From assembly GCF_009363115.1 (NCBI RefSeq), contig NZ_CP045298.1, forward strand, positions 4,771,501-4,835,500: 64,000 nt of DNA, given 5' to 3'. Positions 25,374-33,869 of the stretch are shown here, in pieces; within the stretch, counting starts at the first letter, position 1, and every line of letters starts with the position of its first letter. A model generated the notes under the pieces. It was not told where the DNA came from. It made no database searches and was given only the letters and a program-made list of their open reading frames with translations. Source of the stretch: Paenibacillus brasilensis. GTDB taxonomy: Bacteria; Bacillota; Bacilli; Paenibacillales; Paenibacillaceae. Made by a program: the position numbers and the translations under genes.

Positions 25374-26045
25374 ATGGAGAATTCAACCATGTCCATTGAA
25401 TGGTATGAAAATCAAATCAGGGAGGACGGCTGCTATTGCATGAGAAGTATGCAAAAAGCACCAGGCTATATACAAAAGCTGAATTGGACAGAAAATGAAT
25501 TTTCCCAAGGTTTGACTTACATACAGATAAGAAAAGACAATAAACCAGCAGGATTTATTGAGTATGCGTTGGGTGAACAGGCATGGAGGGCAGTTCATGC
25601 CGACGGATATCTTCTGATTCATTGCTTATGGATGGGTGTGACCAGATTAGGGCTAGGCTCCAAACTTATTCAACGTTGCATCGAGGACGCTGTCAGGTTG
25701 GGTAAAAAGGGGGTCGCAGTGGTTACTAACACTGATACATCGTGGGCGCCTGGTCCCGATATTTTTCTAAAGAACGGGTTTCAGCATGTGGAGAACGCAC
25801 CTTTTTCCTTTCAGTTGTATGTTTATAAGCTGAACAGCAATCACTCTGATCCTTATTTTCCAAATAACTGGGCGCAGCGGCTGGAGCGTTTTCGTGAAGG
25901 CTTAACCATCTTCCGAACTCATCAATGCCCCTATTTGGAGATTGCCACGCAAAATGTGATTGAAGCGGCAGAGACTGTGGGTATAGAGCCCGAAATCATG
26001 TATATAAAAGCTGATTCTTTGGGTGAAAATATTAAAGAAGTGTAA
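25374..26045 (+). CDS. GNAT N-acetyltransferase, YoaP-like
   Basis: The N-terminal 150 residues are a GNAT acetyltransferase fold, with the acetyl-CoA loop in GVTRLGLGSKLIQRCIEDA and the terminal strand NGFQHVENAPFSFQLYV. The C-terminal 70 residues, with FRTHQCPYLE and an EAAETVGIE helix, resemble the thioredoxin-like YoaP domain found behind GNAT domains in Bacillus. At 223 residues it is some 25-30 shorter than Bacillus YoaP and ends abruptly after NIKEV, so the tail may be truncated. The ATG at 25374 follows GGGAGAGGA. Substrate unknown. Confidence 0.75.
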   Translation: MENSTMSIEWYENQIREDGCYCMRSMQKAPGYIQKLNWTENEFSQGLTYIQIRKDNKPAGFIEYALGEQAWRAVHADGYLLIHCLWMGVTRLGLGSKLIQRCIEDAVRLGKKGVAVVTNTDTSWAPGPDIFLKNGFQHVENAPFSFQLYVYKLNSNHSDPYFPNNWAQRLERFREGLTIFRTHQCPYLEIATQNVIEAAETVGIEPEIMYIKADSLGENIKEV

Positions 26046-26081
26046 GAACAGTAAACGAACATCACGGAGGGCCAACAAGAC

Positions 26082-26753
26082 ATGAAACAAGCACCAGCAA
26101 AGCTACCCATCTCTATAGCCCTGCTTACATGTATGGTATGTGCACTTGGCTTTGCTTTAATCGCATTATGGGTCAGCGACCATCAGGTGCGGCATTTTGA
26201 CTACATGATCATAACGGATATTCAACAGCTGGAGTCCCCAGCAATGACTCATATAATGAAGTTTTTCACCATAATCGGTAGCGGGATTCCGATTATAATC
26301 ATTATTTTAATCGCCATGTTTGTGCTGAACAGAGTATTGGGACACCGTAGAGAACTGTTGTTTTTAGTAATTGCTGTGCTGGGTTCGGTGCTGCTGAATA
26401 CGGTGCTAAAGCTGCTCTTTCACCGTGCGCGTCCCGAAATTAACCGTATTATTGAGGCGAATGGATATAGCTTTCCAAGTGGACATTCCATGACTGCTTT
26501 CAGTATGTATACGGCACTGGCCTTTATAGTGTGGAAGCATATTCCTTCCAGGCTGGGACGCATCCTGCTGACCGCGCTCAGCAGCCTACTGATTGTAGCG
26601 ATCGAGACAAGCCGTATTTATTTAGGCGTGCATTATCCAAGCGATGTTCTGGGCGGTTATTTTATGAGTGCCTGCTGGTTGGCGGCCTGTATTTGGTTTT
26701 ATCAGCGTTATGAAGAACGAAAGCCGCCACTTCGCTCTAAATCGAAAGCATAA
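26082..26753 (+). CDS. PAP2-family membrane phosphatase
   Basis: This six-helix membrane enzyme has the three motifs of the phosphatidic acid phosphatase 2 superfamily: KLLFHRARP, SGHS within FPSGHSM, and SRIYLGVHYPSD. Members dephosphorylate phosphatidylglycerophosphate, diacylglycerol pyrophosphate or undecaprenyl pyrophosphate. The sequence resembles Bacillus YodM. The ribosome site is CGGAGGG. It converges on a second PAP2 gene of a different subfamily, sharing one bidirectional terminator. Confidence 0.88.
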   Translation: MKQAPAKLPISIALLTCMVCALGFALIALWVSDHQVRHFDYMIITDIQQLESPAMTHIMKFFTIIGSGIPIIIIILIAMFVLNRVLGHRRELLFLVIAVLGSVLLNTVLKLLFHRARPEINRIIEANGYSFPSGHSMTAFSMYTALAFIVWKHIPSRLGRILLTALSSLLIVAIETSRIYLGVHYPSDVLGGYFMSACWLAACIWFYQRYEERKPPLRSKSKA

Positions 26754-26777
26754 CCGGTGACAGACCCATAAAGCTGT

Positions 26778-26809
26778 AAAAAAGCAGACGCATTAGCGCC
26801 TGCTTTTTA
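26778..26809. terminator. Bidirectional terminator between two PAP2 genes
   Basis: AAGCAGACGC and GCGCCTGCTT form a stem with one G-T position and are flanked by A and T runs on both sides. The stop of the minus-strand gene lies inside it. Confidence 0.8.
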
Positions 26810-27443
26810 TTTGGGCAGAGGAAGTGGGACCAGTGATGTGAGTCCTGGCCTGTACAGCAGGCTTGAGCCCCAGTTTTTTCTCCCCATTTTCATAAAAAAT
26901 AATAGCCGCCTGTATGAAGATACCAGGAAGCTTCCGACGCCGTATGAATGTATGAATGCCGACAGCGCACCCTGCCCCAATGACCGCACCTGCCAATATA
27001 TCCGAAGGATAATGTACACCGGTCCAGACTCGAGATACAGCAATGAGAATCGCCAGGAAAACCCAAAGCACGCGATATTTTTGACGATGAAGCCACAAAA
27101 TTGCGGCCAGAGCAAAAGCTCCAAGGGCATGATTACTCGGAAATGAAGCGTTAGCCTCGTGGTGAATAAGCTGGATAACAGCATGTCCGACGAAAGGACG
27201 ATCCCTGTAAAACAAATGCCCCAGGCCCCAACTGATTGCAAAGCCAATGCTAATAGTGACAACAGCTTCTATAACCATCATCCGATGTGGCATTTTAAAG
27301 GAGAACCAGTAAATCAGCAAAGCCACTCCAAACAAATAAGGTGCATATTGAGCCAAGAAACGCATGATTCCATTTAAAAAGGAAAGGTGATTAGCCAGTT
27401 CATTGATCCAGTGAAATAAAGCATAGTCTACATTAATTAACAT
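26793..27443 (-). CDS. Undecaprenyl-diphosphatase, BcrC-like PAP2 protein
   Basis: BcrC-type enzymes recycle undecaprenyl pyrophosphate for cell-wall synthesis and give bacitracin resistance. Motifs are GHLFYRDRPF, ASFPSNHA and SRVWTGVHYPSD, in a membrane protein with an N-terminal INELANHLSFLNGIMRF stretch typical of BcrC. The start is the ATG ending at 27443, with AAGGAGT nine bases ahead. It is adjacent and divergent to a two-component system; the same pairing recurs at 54-57 kb with clearly paralogous proteins. The 45-residue tail after the last helix is polar. Confidence 0.9.
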   Translation of the reverse strand: MLINVDYALFHWINELANHLSFLNGIMRFLAQYAPYLFGVALLIYWFSFKMPHRMMVIEAVVTISIGFAISWGLGHLFYRDRPFVGHAVIQLIHHEANASFPSNHALGAFALAAILWLHRQKYRVLWVFLAILIAVSRVWTGVHYPSDILAGAVIGAGCAVGIHTFIRRRKLPGIFIQAAIIFYENGEKKLGLKPAVQARTHITGPTSSAQIKSRR

Positions 27444-27589
27444 GAATAAATTACTCCTTAACATCAAAAAATGAATTACAAAATTACATTATAGAGGGTC
27501 TCAACGAATAAAAGCTTAAAATCAAATAAAAAATGCATGTCTTTCCCATTCCTCAATTTGTTTTTCTATAAAAAATAGGTGGTTTTGCG

Positions 27590-28300
27590 GTGAAAAAATC
27601 GGTACTGGTCATTGATGACGAAGAAAAAATATCCAGATTACTCCAATTGGAATTATCCCACGAAGGATATGCAGTTGAAATTGCGCAGACGGGCAAAGAA
27701 GGATTGGAAAAGGCTTTGGCACAGACATGGGATATCATCATTTTGGATGTGATGCTGCCGGAGCTTAACGGAGTCGAGGTGTTGAAGCAGTTTCGAAAAG
27801 TGGACAATCATACGCCCATTATTATGGTCACTGCACGTAACAGAACGACTGATAAGGTCTCCGGTCTGGATGAAGGTGCGAATGATTATATTACGAAGCC
27901 TTTTGAAATCGAGGAGCTATTAGCGCGGATGCGGGCCAGTATGAGGCATCAATTGGAGCCTAAAGCCACTCCTTCACAAGAAGGGGAGAAGCTCCCGTGT
28001 CTTCAGGTCGATAGCCTGGTGCTTGAATCCAAAACACGCTCTGTAATGCGGGAAGGGAAGCGAATCGAGCTTACGCCCAAAGAATTTGATCTGCTTCACT
28101 ACCTCATGGAGCATAAAAATCAAGTATTGCAGCGCAATCAACTGATTCAGGATGTGTGGGGGTTTGATTTTGTGGGGGATACGAATGTAGTCGATGTGTA
28201 TATCCGATACGTTCGTAAAAAGGTGGATCATGGCTACAAAAAAAAGCTGATTAAAACCGTACGTGGCGTAGGATATTGTATCAGGGAGGAAGACCGTTGA
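27590..28300 (+). CDS. OmpR-family response regulator
   Basis: The receiver domain (1-120) has the acidic pair DDEE, phospho-Asp in LDVMLPE (about residue 53), Thr in VTARN and Lys in YITKPFEIEEL. A linker precedes the winged-helix DNA-binding domain (about 140-235) with LTPKEFDLLHYLM and NVVDVYIRYVRKKV. The start is GTG at 27590 after AGGTGG. The stop overlaps the kinase start (TTGA). The adjacent BcrC-like gene suggests a cell-envelope stress or antibiotic response, which is inference. Confidence 0.93.
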   Translation: MKKSVLVIDDEEKISRLLQLELSHEGYAVEIAQTGKEGLEKALAQTWDIIILDVMLPELNGVEVLKQFRKVDNHTPIIMVTARNRTTDKVSGLDEGANDYITKPFEIEELLARMRASMRHQLEPKATPSQEGEKLPCLQVDSLVLESKTRSVMREGKRIELTPKEFDLLHYLMEHKNQVLQRNQLIQDVWGFDFVGDTNVVDVYIRYVRKKVDHGYKKKLIKTVRGVGYCIREEDR

Positions 28301-29673
28301 AGCTGCGGACCAAAATTACACTGCTCAGCTCAATTCTAGTGATGACCATTCTCCTGTTTGTTGACGTTACCGTTCATCTGTTGTTTGTCAAAATCGCCAC
28401 TCGCAATGAAAGAGAAGTGCTGCAAAATAAGTGGACTGATATCATTACCGAGACCGGTTCCAAGATGATTCTAAAAAATGCATGGGGACCTGAGTTGAAG
28501 GATGAGCTTGCAGGAGACACAATTTTGAGGGTTTTTGACCAGCAATCCCGCCTTTTGTATGAAGTAAGTCGTCAGTCCCGCTTCAAGCTGGGTAACTTAC
28601 GTTTTAACACTTCTCAAAGCTCACAGCTGACAGAGGTACAGGGTCATAAGATCCTGGTAATTCATCTTCCGATGCTTTCTGCTGAAGGAAATCAAGAGGG
28701 AACGCTGGAGATCGTGGAAAAATGGGATGCGCTCGAAAATAATCTTAATATTTTAAATACGATCCTCATCACCTCGACTACAGGAGCCATGTTACTTAGT
28801 CTTGTAGGTAGCACGATTTTAGCAAATGCCATATTGCTACCTATTTCGAGCAGTATTCAGACGATGCAGGAAATTGAAAGAAGCCTTAAATTTAAAAAAA
28901 TCCCTGCTCGCACCCACAATCAAGATGAATTGTCCCAAATGACCGCAACCTTTAATCGAATGATGGACAGATTGGAAGAGAGCTTTCAGAGCCAGCAACA
29001 ATTCGTATCAGATGCTTCGCATGAGCTGAATACGACATTAATGATCATTGAGGGCTATGCTAATATGCTGCGACGGTGGGGCACACGTGATGAGGATATT
29101 CATAAGGAATCCATTGAATCAATCTATGAAGAAACTCAGCGAATGCGAACGATGACACAGCAATTACTGACTTTGGCTTCCTCACAGCAGAAAGACTCGG
29201 AGCCGTATGAGCGAATAGAGCTGATCGGGTGCTGTCAACAGGTGGTTGCACATCTCAAGCCTGTACATGATCGTCAGATTACTATTTTTACAGATGAAAA
29301 AGAAATCTGGCTTGATGCCAGCCTTGCAAAAATCAAGCAGCTGCTGCTTATCTTGCTCGATAATGCTCTAAAGTACAGCTCAGATCCAATTGATATCCGG
29401 TTGTCTACAGATGAAAAAGATGTGCACATCCAGGTCAAGGATTATGGAATCGGGATACCAGAGAGCGAGATCAAGCGAGTCTTTGAACGATTTTATCGTG
29501 TAGATAGCTCCAGGCATCGTAAAACCGGAGGAACCGGGCTTGGGCTGCCCATTGCCAAGGCGATTACAGACGCACATCAAGGTACGATATGTATGGAAAG
29601 CGTAGAAGGAGAAGGAACACAGGTGACCGTCACATTGCCTCGAAGACAACAGGAAGGGCTGTCCCTCCGGTAG
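28297..29673 (+). CDS. Sensor histidine kinase, variant H-box
   Basis: The kinase has two membrane helices (about residues 5-30 and 152-180), an extracytoplasmic sensor of about 120 residues, a HAMP linker, HisKA and HATPase domains. The H-box reads ASHELNTTL, with Asn and Thr in place of the usual Arg and Pro of HELRTP; the phospho-acceptor His242 and Glu remain. N-box DNALKYS, G1 DYGIGIP, F-box FERFYRVD and G2 GGTGLGLP are intact. I start at TTG 28297, which overlaps the regulator stop and follows AGGGAGGA; an ATG 21 bases upstream has no ribosome site. Confidence 0.92.
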   Translation: MKLRTKITLLSSILVMTILLFVDVTVHLLFVKIATRNEREVLQNKWTDIITETGSKMILKNAWGPELKDELAGDTILRVFDQQSRLLYEVSRQSRFKLGNLRFNTSQSSQLTEVQGHKILVIHLPMLSAEGNQEGTLEIVEKWDALENNLNILNTILITSTTGAMLLSLVGSTILANAILLPISSSIQTMQEIERSLKFKKIPARTHNQDELSQMTATFNRMMDRLEESFQSQQQFVSDASHELNTTLMIIEGYANMLRRWGTRDEDIHKESIESIYEETQRMRTMTQQLLTLASSQQKDSEPYERIELIGCCQQVVAHLKPVHDRQITIFTDEKEIWLDASLAKIKQLLLILLDNALKYSSDPIDIRLSTDEKDVHIQVKDYGIGIPESEIKRVFERFYRVDSSRHRKTGGTGLGLPIAKAITDAHQGTICMESVEGEGTQVTVTLPRRQQEGLSLR

Positions 29674-29700
29674 ACATATCTACTCGCGGAACAGCCCTTT
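29654..29700 (+). terminator. Hairpin terminator overlapping the kinase stop
   Basis: AAGGGCTGT pairs with ACAGCCCTT, then TTGTGTTG. The stem's left arm lies inside the last codons of the kinase gene. Confidence 0.65.
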
Positions 29701-29753
29701 GTGTTGATATTTATAAGTGGACATAATGAAATGGACTCTTATCTATGCTTGTC

Positions 29754-30227
29754 CTAGAGGACACGACGAGCTGTAGTGTAATGGGAATTCCACCAGCCTG
29801 AATTAAGATCCGTGATCGTTACGCCACCTTTACCAAATGTGTGTAGAATCTTGCCGTCTCCCATATAAATGGCTACATGGTGAATTGGCGCATAGAAAAA
29901 GACCAAATCGCCTTTTTGCAGCTGACTACGTGGTACAAAAGTACCGACGGTCGATTGCTCTCTGGACGAACGCGGGAGCTTGACTCCATTTTGTCCAAAT
30001 ACATATTGAGTAAATGAAGAGCAATCAAAAGAGCTTGTGTTGCCTGCGGGTGCTCCATGTTGATAGCGTACACCCATAAACTGGGAACCTGTAGAAATAA
30101 TCCGATCAGCTGTGCTGACAGAAGCGGCATGAGTAGTGTCTGGTCCAACGATAAAGCTTCCTGCGCCGAAGGCCAAAGTCATTGTAAAGCAAATTCCCAT
30201 CCATAATTTTTTTGAAGTGTGTTTCAT
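29754..30227 (-). CDS. Secreted NlpC/P60 endopeptidase
   Basis: A signal peptide (MKHTSKKLWMGICF, cleavage near residue 35 after HAA) is followed by a single NlpC/P60 domain of about 120 residues. The catalytic Cys lies in FDCSSF, the first His in IHHVAIYMG and the third polar residue in ILHTFGKGG. There are no LysM or SH3 repeats. Such enzymes cut peptidoglycan peptides between D-Glu and the diamino acid. The start is supported by GGAGGAATG-type sequence upstream on the minus strand. Confidence 0.92.
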   Translation of the reverse strand: MKHTSKKLWMGICFTMTLAFGAGSFIVGPDTTHAASVSTADRIISTGSQFMGVRYQHGAPAGNTSSFDCSSFTQYVFGQNGVKLPRSSREQSTVGTFVPRSQLQKGDLVFFYAPIHHVAIYMGDGKILHTFGKGGVTITDLNSGWWNSHYTTARRVL

Positions 30228-30590
30228 TTAAACATTCCTCCGTTATTTCGTATTTTGTATCTTGTCGTGATGTCCTGAGATGACAATAACACAAATATAA
30301 TATCCGGAATTTACCACTCAAGGTTACAATCCTGTTACCCCAACGCTTTTTCCTCATTTATTAGAAAACGATGAGAATTTTCACCTGAAATTTTGATTGA
30401 CAGAACGTGCATTTCCCCCTTATCACTGGGTCCGTATGACAAAAAGCGACTTGCAGACGATTCGCACAAGCAAGCACGCAAAATATACATACCTATATAC
30501 TAGAGTTAATAACTTGTACGGGAACAAGCTTAGGTTCCCGTTCATATCGTAAAGATCACACCGCTTTTCCGGTCAGGAAGGAGGATTCAT
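30228..30590. other. Divergent promoter region
   Basis: No gene is supported. A TTGACA at 30397-30402 is followed 17 bases later only by TTATCA, a weak -10. Near the right end, ACGGGAAC/GTTCCCGT (about 30518-30545) makes a hairpin just before the ribosome site of the glycosyltransferase and may be a leader structure. Confidence 0.4.
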
Positions 30591-31625
30591 ATGGCTTCAA
30601 AACAGATTAAAATGCCCAAAGGTCAACGTCTAAGCATTGTTCAGGTCATTTCCAACTATCCCAATGCACAACCGGTCCCTTCCATCAAGGGTGGAACGGA
30701 AAAGGTCGTGTATGAATTGACGGAGGAACTGGTAAGACGAGGACATCATGTATCTTTGTTTGCCGCCCGTGGGAGTAGGAGCAGTGCGCGACTGATTACC
30801 TATCCTAAGGGTATGAAGCACGATCAGATCCACCAGTACGTTCTTCAGCACATGCCTCCCGGCACACAAATCATTCACGATCATACCTTTCGCACTGCTG
30901 TGGGACGCAGGAAGCTGCCTTGTCCGTCGATATGCACAGTTCATCTTCCAGTGAAGAGATATGGTGAAAATCCAGTATTTGTAAGTAAGCGGGCGCGCCA
31001 GCTTATGGGCGATGGCAAAGGATTTTATGTCTATAACGGTATCAACACACATGAATACGAGTTCAGCAGCGAGAAGCACGGCTATTTGCTGTTCATGGGC
31101 AGAATTATACGAGATAAAGGTGTATTGCAAGCCATTCAGGTTGCAGAACAAACAGGAAAAAGACTGCTTATTGCCGGACCTATCAAAGCCCCGATATTTT
31201 TTCGCCAAGAGATTCAAAAGCGAATTCAGCACAATCCCAAAATCCGCTATGTAGGGGCGGTGGGAGGGGAACAGAAGCAGAAGTTGCTAAAGCATGCTGA
31301 ATGTCTGTTGTTTCCGACACTGTGGGAAGAGCCTTTCGGACTTGTGATGGTAGAGGCGATGGCATGTGGAACACCCGTACTCGCTTTAAAAAATGGCTCC
31401 GTTCCCGAGGTGCTGTCGGGCTTTCCACAGCTAATTTGCAAATCGGTTGACCAAATGGCACGAAAAGTGAAGCAAAAAAAATACCCGTCACCAGCCAAAC
31501 TTCGCCAGTATGTCACACAAAGATTTACCAACAAACAGATGACCGATAAATATGTAAGGCTATACCGTGAAATCATCCGTCGGCAAGGCCAGAAGAAAAG
31601 CCAGGGATTGCCTAAGCGGAGGTGA
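30591..31625 (+). CDS. Family 4 glycosyltransferase
   Basis: The 344-residue enzyme has the GT-B layout of GT4. The N-terminal domain begins with SIVQVIS and a GGTEKVVYEL loop; the C-terminal domain begins LLFMGRIIRDKG and contains the donor-binding EPFGLVMVEAMACGTPV motif near residue 251. It transfers an activated sugar to an unknown acceptor. The C terminus is very basic. The ribosome site is AAGGAGG. It is followed within six bases by a peptidase-like gene and then a terminator, forming a two-gene operon. Confidence 0.9.
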   Translation: MASKQIKMPKGQRLSIVQVISNYPNAQPVPSIKGGTEKVVYELTEELVRRGHHVSLFAARGSRSSARLITYPKGMKHDQIHQYVLQHMPPGTQIIHDHTFRTAVGRRKLPCPSICTVHLPVKRYGENPVFVSKRARQLMGDGKGFYVYNGINTHEYEFSSEKHGYLLFMGRIIRDKGVLQAIQVAEQTGKRLLIAGPIKAPIFFRQEIQKRIQHNPKIRYVGAVGGEQKQKLLKHAECLLFPTLWEEPFGLVMVEAMACGTPVLALKNGSVPEVLSGFPQLICKSVDQMARKVKQKKYPSPAKLRQYVTQRFTNKQMTDKYVRLYREIIRRQGQKKSQGLPKRR

Positions 31626-31630
31626 AAGGG

Positions 31631-32356
31631 ATGCAGGTCAAACAGTATATGCTTGGAAAGGGTTATTCTTGGGCTACTCCTTATTATATAGCCACAGGGG
31701 AGCAGGGAGGTCCGCATGTGATGGTGGTCGCGGGCATCCACGGCAAGGAAATCGCAAGCATTCGCGCGGCTGAGAAGCTGGTGGAGCTGTTGAATCAGCA
31801 GAAGCTGCACATCAGCCAGGGCAAGCTTATCATCGTGCCTATTGTGAATCAAGAAGCTTATCGCAAACGAATCAGGGGCGTACCCGATCTCAATCGAACC
31901 TTTCCACGCAAAAAAAAGCAGGCGGCATCCAATCGACTTTCCGCTGCTGTATTCGAGTTGGCACAGAAGCATCAACCCGAGTGGTATTTGGACCTGCATG
32001 AGGCCAACGGACTGTCTCAAAAGGACAACAAGGTACTCGGCCAGACGATAATTTCCAATAGCGGCAATCCGGCGGTCCCTGCTGTTCGTAGGGTTATAAA
32101 GCTAATGAATCGTTCCATCAAGCTGCAAGACCAACATTTCAATATTCGGCTGCGCGAACTTTCCGGCTCCTCCCGTACGGCAGCAGCCCGAATCTTAGGC
32201 GCACGCGCGGTCACGGTGGAAACATGCTGGAGTCTACCCAAGAAGGTACGTATAAAGTATCATTTGGAGATCGTGCAGCATTTTTTAAGAGAAGCCGGAC
32301 TGGTCAAGGCCAATGGAGTATATTTAGCTGCCAAGGTTAGAACTGTTACTCCATGA
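31631..32356 (+). CDS. M14-like zinc hydrolase (succinylglutamate desuccinylase/aspartoacylase family)
   Basis: This 241-residue protein carries the zinc site of the AstE/ASPA branch of M14 carboxypeptidases: His and Glu in GIHGKE near residue 38 and a later His in LDLHEANG near residue 122. An Arg-rich substrate loop, PDLNRTFPRKKK, follows the family pattern. Members remove acyl or amino acid groups; the substrate here is unknown. I start at ATG 31631, seven bases after GGAGGTG; a GTG three codons earlier overlaps that ribosome site. It is translated just behind the glycosyltransferase gene. Confidence 0.82.
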   Translation: MQVKQYMLGKGYSWATPYYIATGEQGGPHVMVVAGIHGKEIASIRAAEKLVELLNQQKLHISQGKLIIVPIVNQEAYRKRIRGVPDLNRTFPRKKKQAASNRLSAAVFELAQKHQPEWYLDLHEANGLSQKDNKVLGQTIISNSGNPAVPAVRRVIKLMNRSIKLQDQHFNIRLRELSGSSRTAAARILGARAVTVETCWSLPKKVRIKYHLEIVQHFLREAGLVKANGVYLAAKVRTVTP

Positions 32357-32374
32357 AATGTAACATTACAAAAT

Positions 32375-32435
32375 AAAAATCGCTTCTAGAGCTAGGGATT
32401 TTCCTCTCCCATACTCAAGAGCGATTTTTTTTATT
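32375..32435 (+). terminator. Intrinsic terminator
   Basis: AAAAATCGCT pairs with AGCGATTTTT over a long loop, then TTTTTATT. It serves the two-gene operon on the plus strand. Confidence 0.75.
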
Positions 32436-32485
32436 TGCCATTCTCGTGCACAAATTATTTTGGGCTTATGTGACATCTCTATGCG

Positions 32486-33835
32486 TCAGGATTCGGATTT
32501 ATAGAACGCGCTCACCAAGCTTTCCCCCAGGCGAACCTCGATCAGCTCCAATGGCTTATCCAGATCGGAACGGATCGTGTGATGCGTATCGACCGGGATA
32601 CGAAAGACGGAACCACTTGCTGCCGTAAAACGTTCTCCGTTCAGCATGACCTCCCCCCGGCCGGAAACGATCGTCCACACTTTCAGCCCACTACCGTGAC
32701 AATGTCCGTTTAAGCGGTGATCCGGGAGCACCGTCAAGCGTATCGCTAGAATATCGTTCAAACTCCGATGATCAAATTCGTCCAGCACCCGGTAGCTGCC
32801 CCAGGAGGCTTCCCCATGCATAGGGCGTAGCTGAAGTGTTCCCAGCTTCTCCTTGATCGCGTGGGCATGACTCTTGGCGGCAATGAGGATGCCATCAGGG
32901 CTGGCAGCAGCAATAATATCCTCCACGCCAATGACATGGAGTGGATAGGGCAGCTCATTGACGATATGCGTGCCATGAGCGGGACCACTGATCTGTCCGC
33001 GCCCAATCACCTGGTTGCCGAGTTGTTCCGTTAATGCCTGCCAGTTGCCGATGTCACGCCATTCACCCTCGTAGGGGAGGACGACGGCACGTTCGGCACG
33101 CTCCGCAATCTCCTCGTCGAAGCTGCGAACAGGGAGGCTGTCGTACATCGCGCATAATGCCTTATCGTTCAGCGGCAAATCACTACGCTCCATGCAGGCC
33201 AGTATATACTGTAGCTTAAAAGCGTAAATGCCGCAGTTCCAGAGCGCGCCTTGGCTAATAAGCAGTTGCGCTCCCATGCGATCCGGCTTTTCTGTGAAGC
33301 GGGCAACTGACGCATGGGAGGGTTTTCCCTTTCTTATCATTCGCTGACCTGGAACGATATAACCGTATTGGTCGGAAGGATGAGTGGGCCTTGTCCCAAG
33401 CATGGCCAGATCGGCTCCACTATCGAGCAACAGACCGGGGAGTGCCGCTACACTATGGAAGAAATCCTCTCCCGCAAACATATCCGCTGGAGCGATACAA
33501 ACAATTTCGTCCAACCCCACGCCATTGGCGTGAAAATGAGCAGCTGCCAATGCAGCTGCGGTGAAGGTTCCCCGTTTGGCAGGCTCACCTAGAACGGGCA
33601 GACGACCTTCCGTATGACGAAAGGCTAAATTTACCTGACTCCGATGAGTCAGCAGCAGGGCAGAGGAATCCAGCCCGGCTACAGTAAGCTGTCGATACAC
33701 TCGACTGAGCATAGATTCCTTTTGCCCGTCAGGGGCAGGCAACAATCGGAGAAACAGCTTCGAGCGGATATCGTTGGACAATGGCCACAGCCGTTTTCCA
33801 GCACCACCGCATAGCAATACGATGTGCACGGGCAC
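32486..33835 (-). CDS. Mannose-1-phosphate guanylyltransferase / phosphomannose isomerase (bifunctional)
   Basis: The 449-residue enzyme makes GDP-mannose. The nucleotidyltransferase domain opens with VLLCGGAGKRLWPLSN, the pyrophosphorylase signature, and has a RFTEKPDR substrate loop. The C-terminal 120 residues are a type II phosphomannose isomerase cupin (RLNGHCHGSGLKVWTIVSGRGEV, later PVDTHHTI). The lysine of the usual PKQF motif appears here as SKLF. Start is GTG ending at 33835, after AAGGAGGAA. It follows a DUF6492 gene on the same strand by 34 bases and likely supplies a mannose-containing surface glycan. Confidence 0.9.
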   Translation of the reverse strand: MPVHIVLLCGGAGKRLWPLSNDIRSKLFLRLLPAPDGQKESMLSRVYRQLTVAGLDSSALLLTHRSQVNLAFRHTEGRLPVLGEPAKRGTFTAAALAAAHFHANGVGLDEIVCIAPADMFAGEDFFHSVAALPGLLLDSGADLAMLGTRPTHPSDQYGYIVPGQRMIRKGKPSHASVARFTEKPDRMGAQLLISQGALWNCGIYAFKLQYILACMERSDLPLNDKALCAMYDSLPVRSFDEEIAERAERAVVLPYEGEWRDIGNWQALTEQLGNQVIGRGQISGPAHGTHIVNELPYPLHVIGVEDIIAAASPDGILIAAKSHAHAIKEKLGTLQLRPMHGEASWGSYRVLDEFDHRSLNDILAIRLTVLPDHRLNGHCHGSGLKVWTIVSGRGEVMLNGERFTAASGSVFRIPVDTHHTIRSDLDKPLELIEVRLGESLVSAFYKSES

Positions 33836-33869
33836 TTCCTCCTTCGATCCAGATCCAATGTGGACCGTA

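Noticed and set aside
30397-30425. TTGACA with TTATCA as a sigmaA promoter
   Set aside because: The -10 matches poorly and the position, 170 bases before the gene, is not decisive.
30630-32020. Long minus-strand frames opposite the glycosyltransferase and M14-like genes
   Set aside because: Both plus-strand genes show full family motifs; the antisense frames have none.
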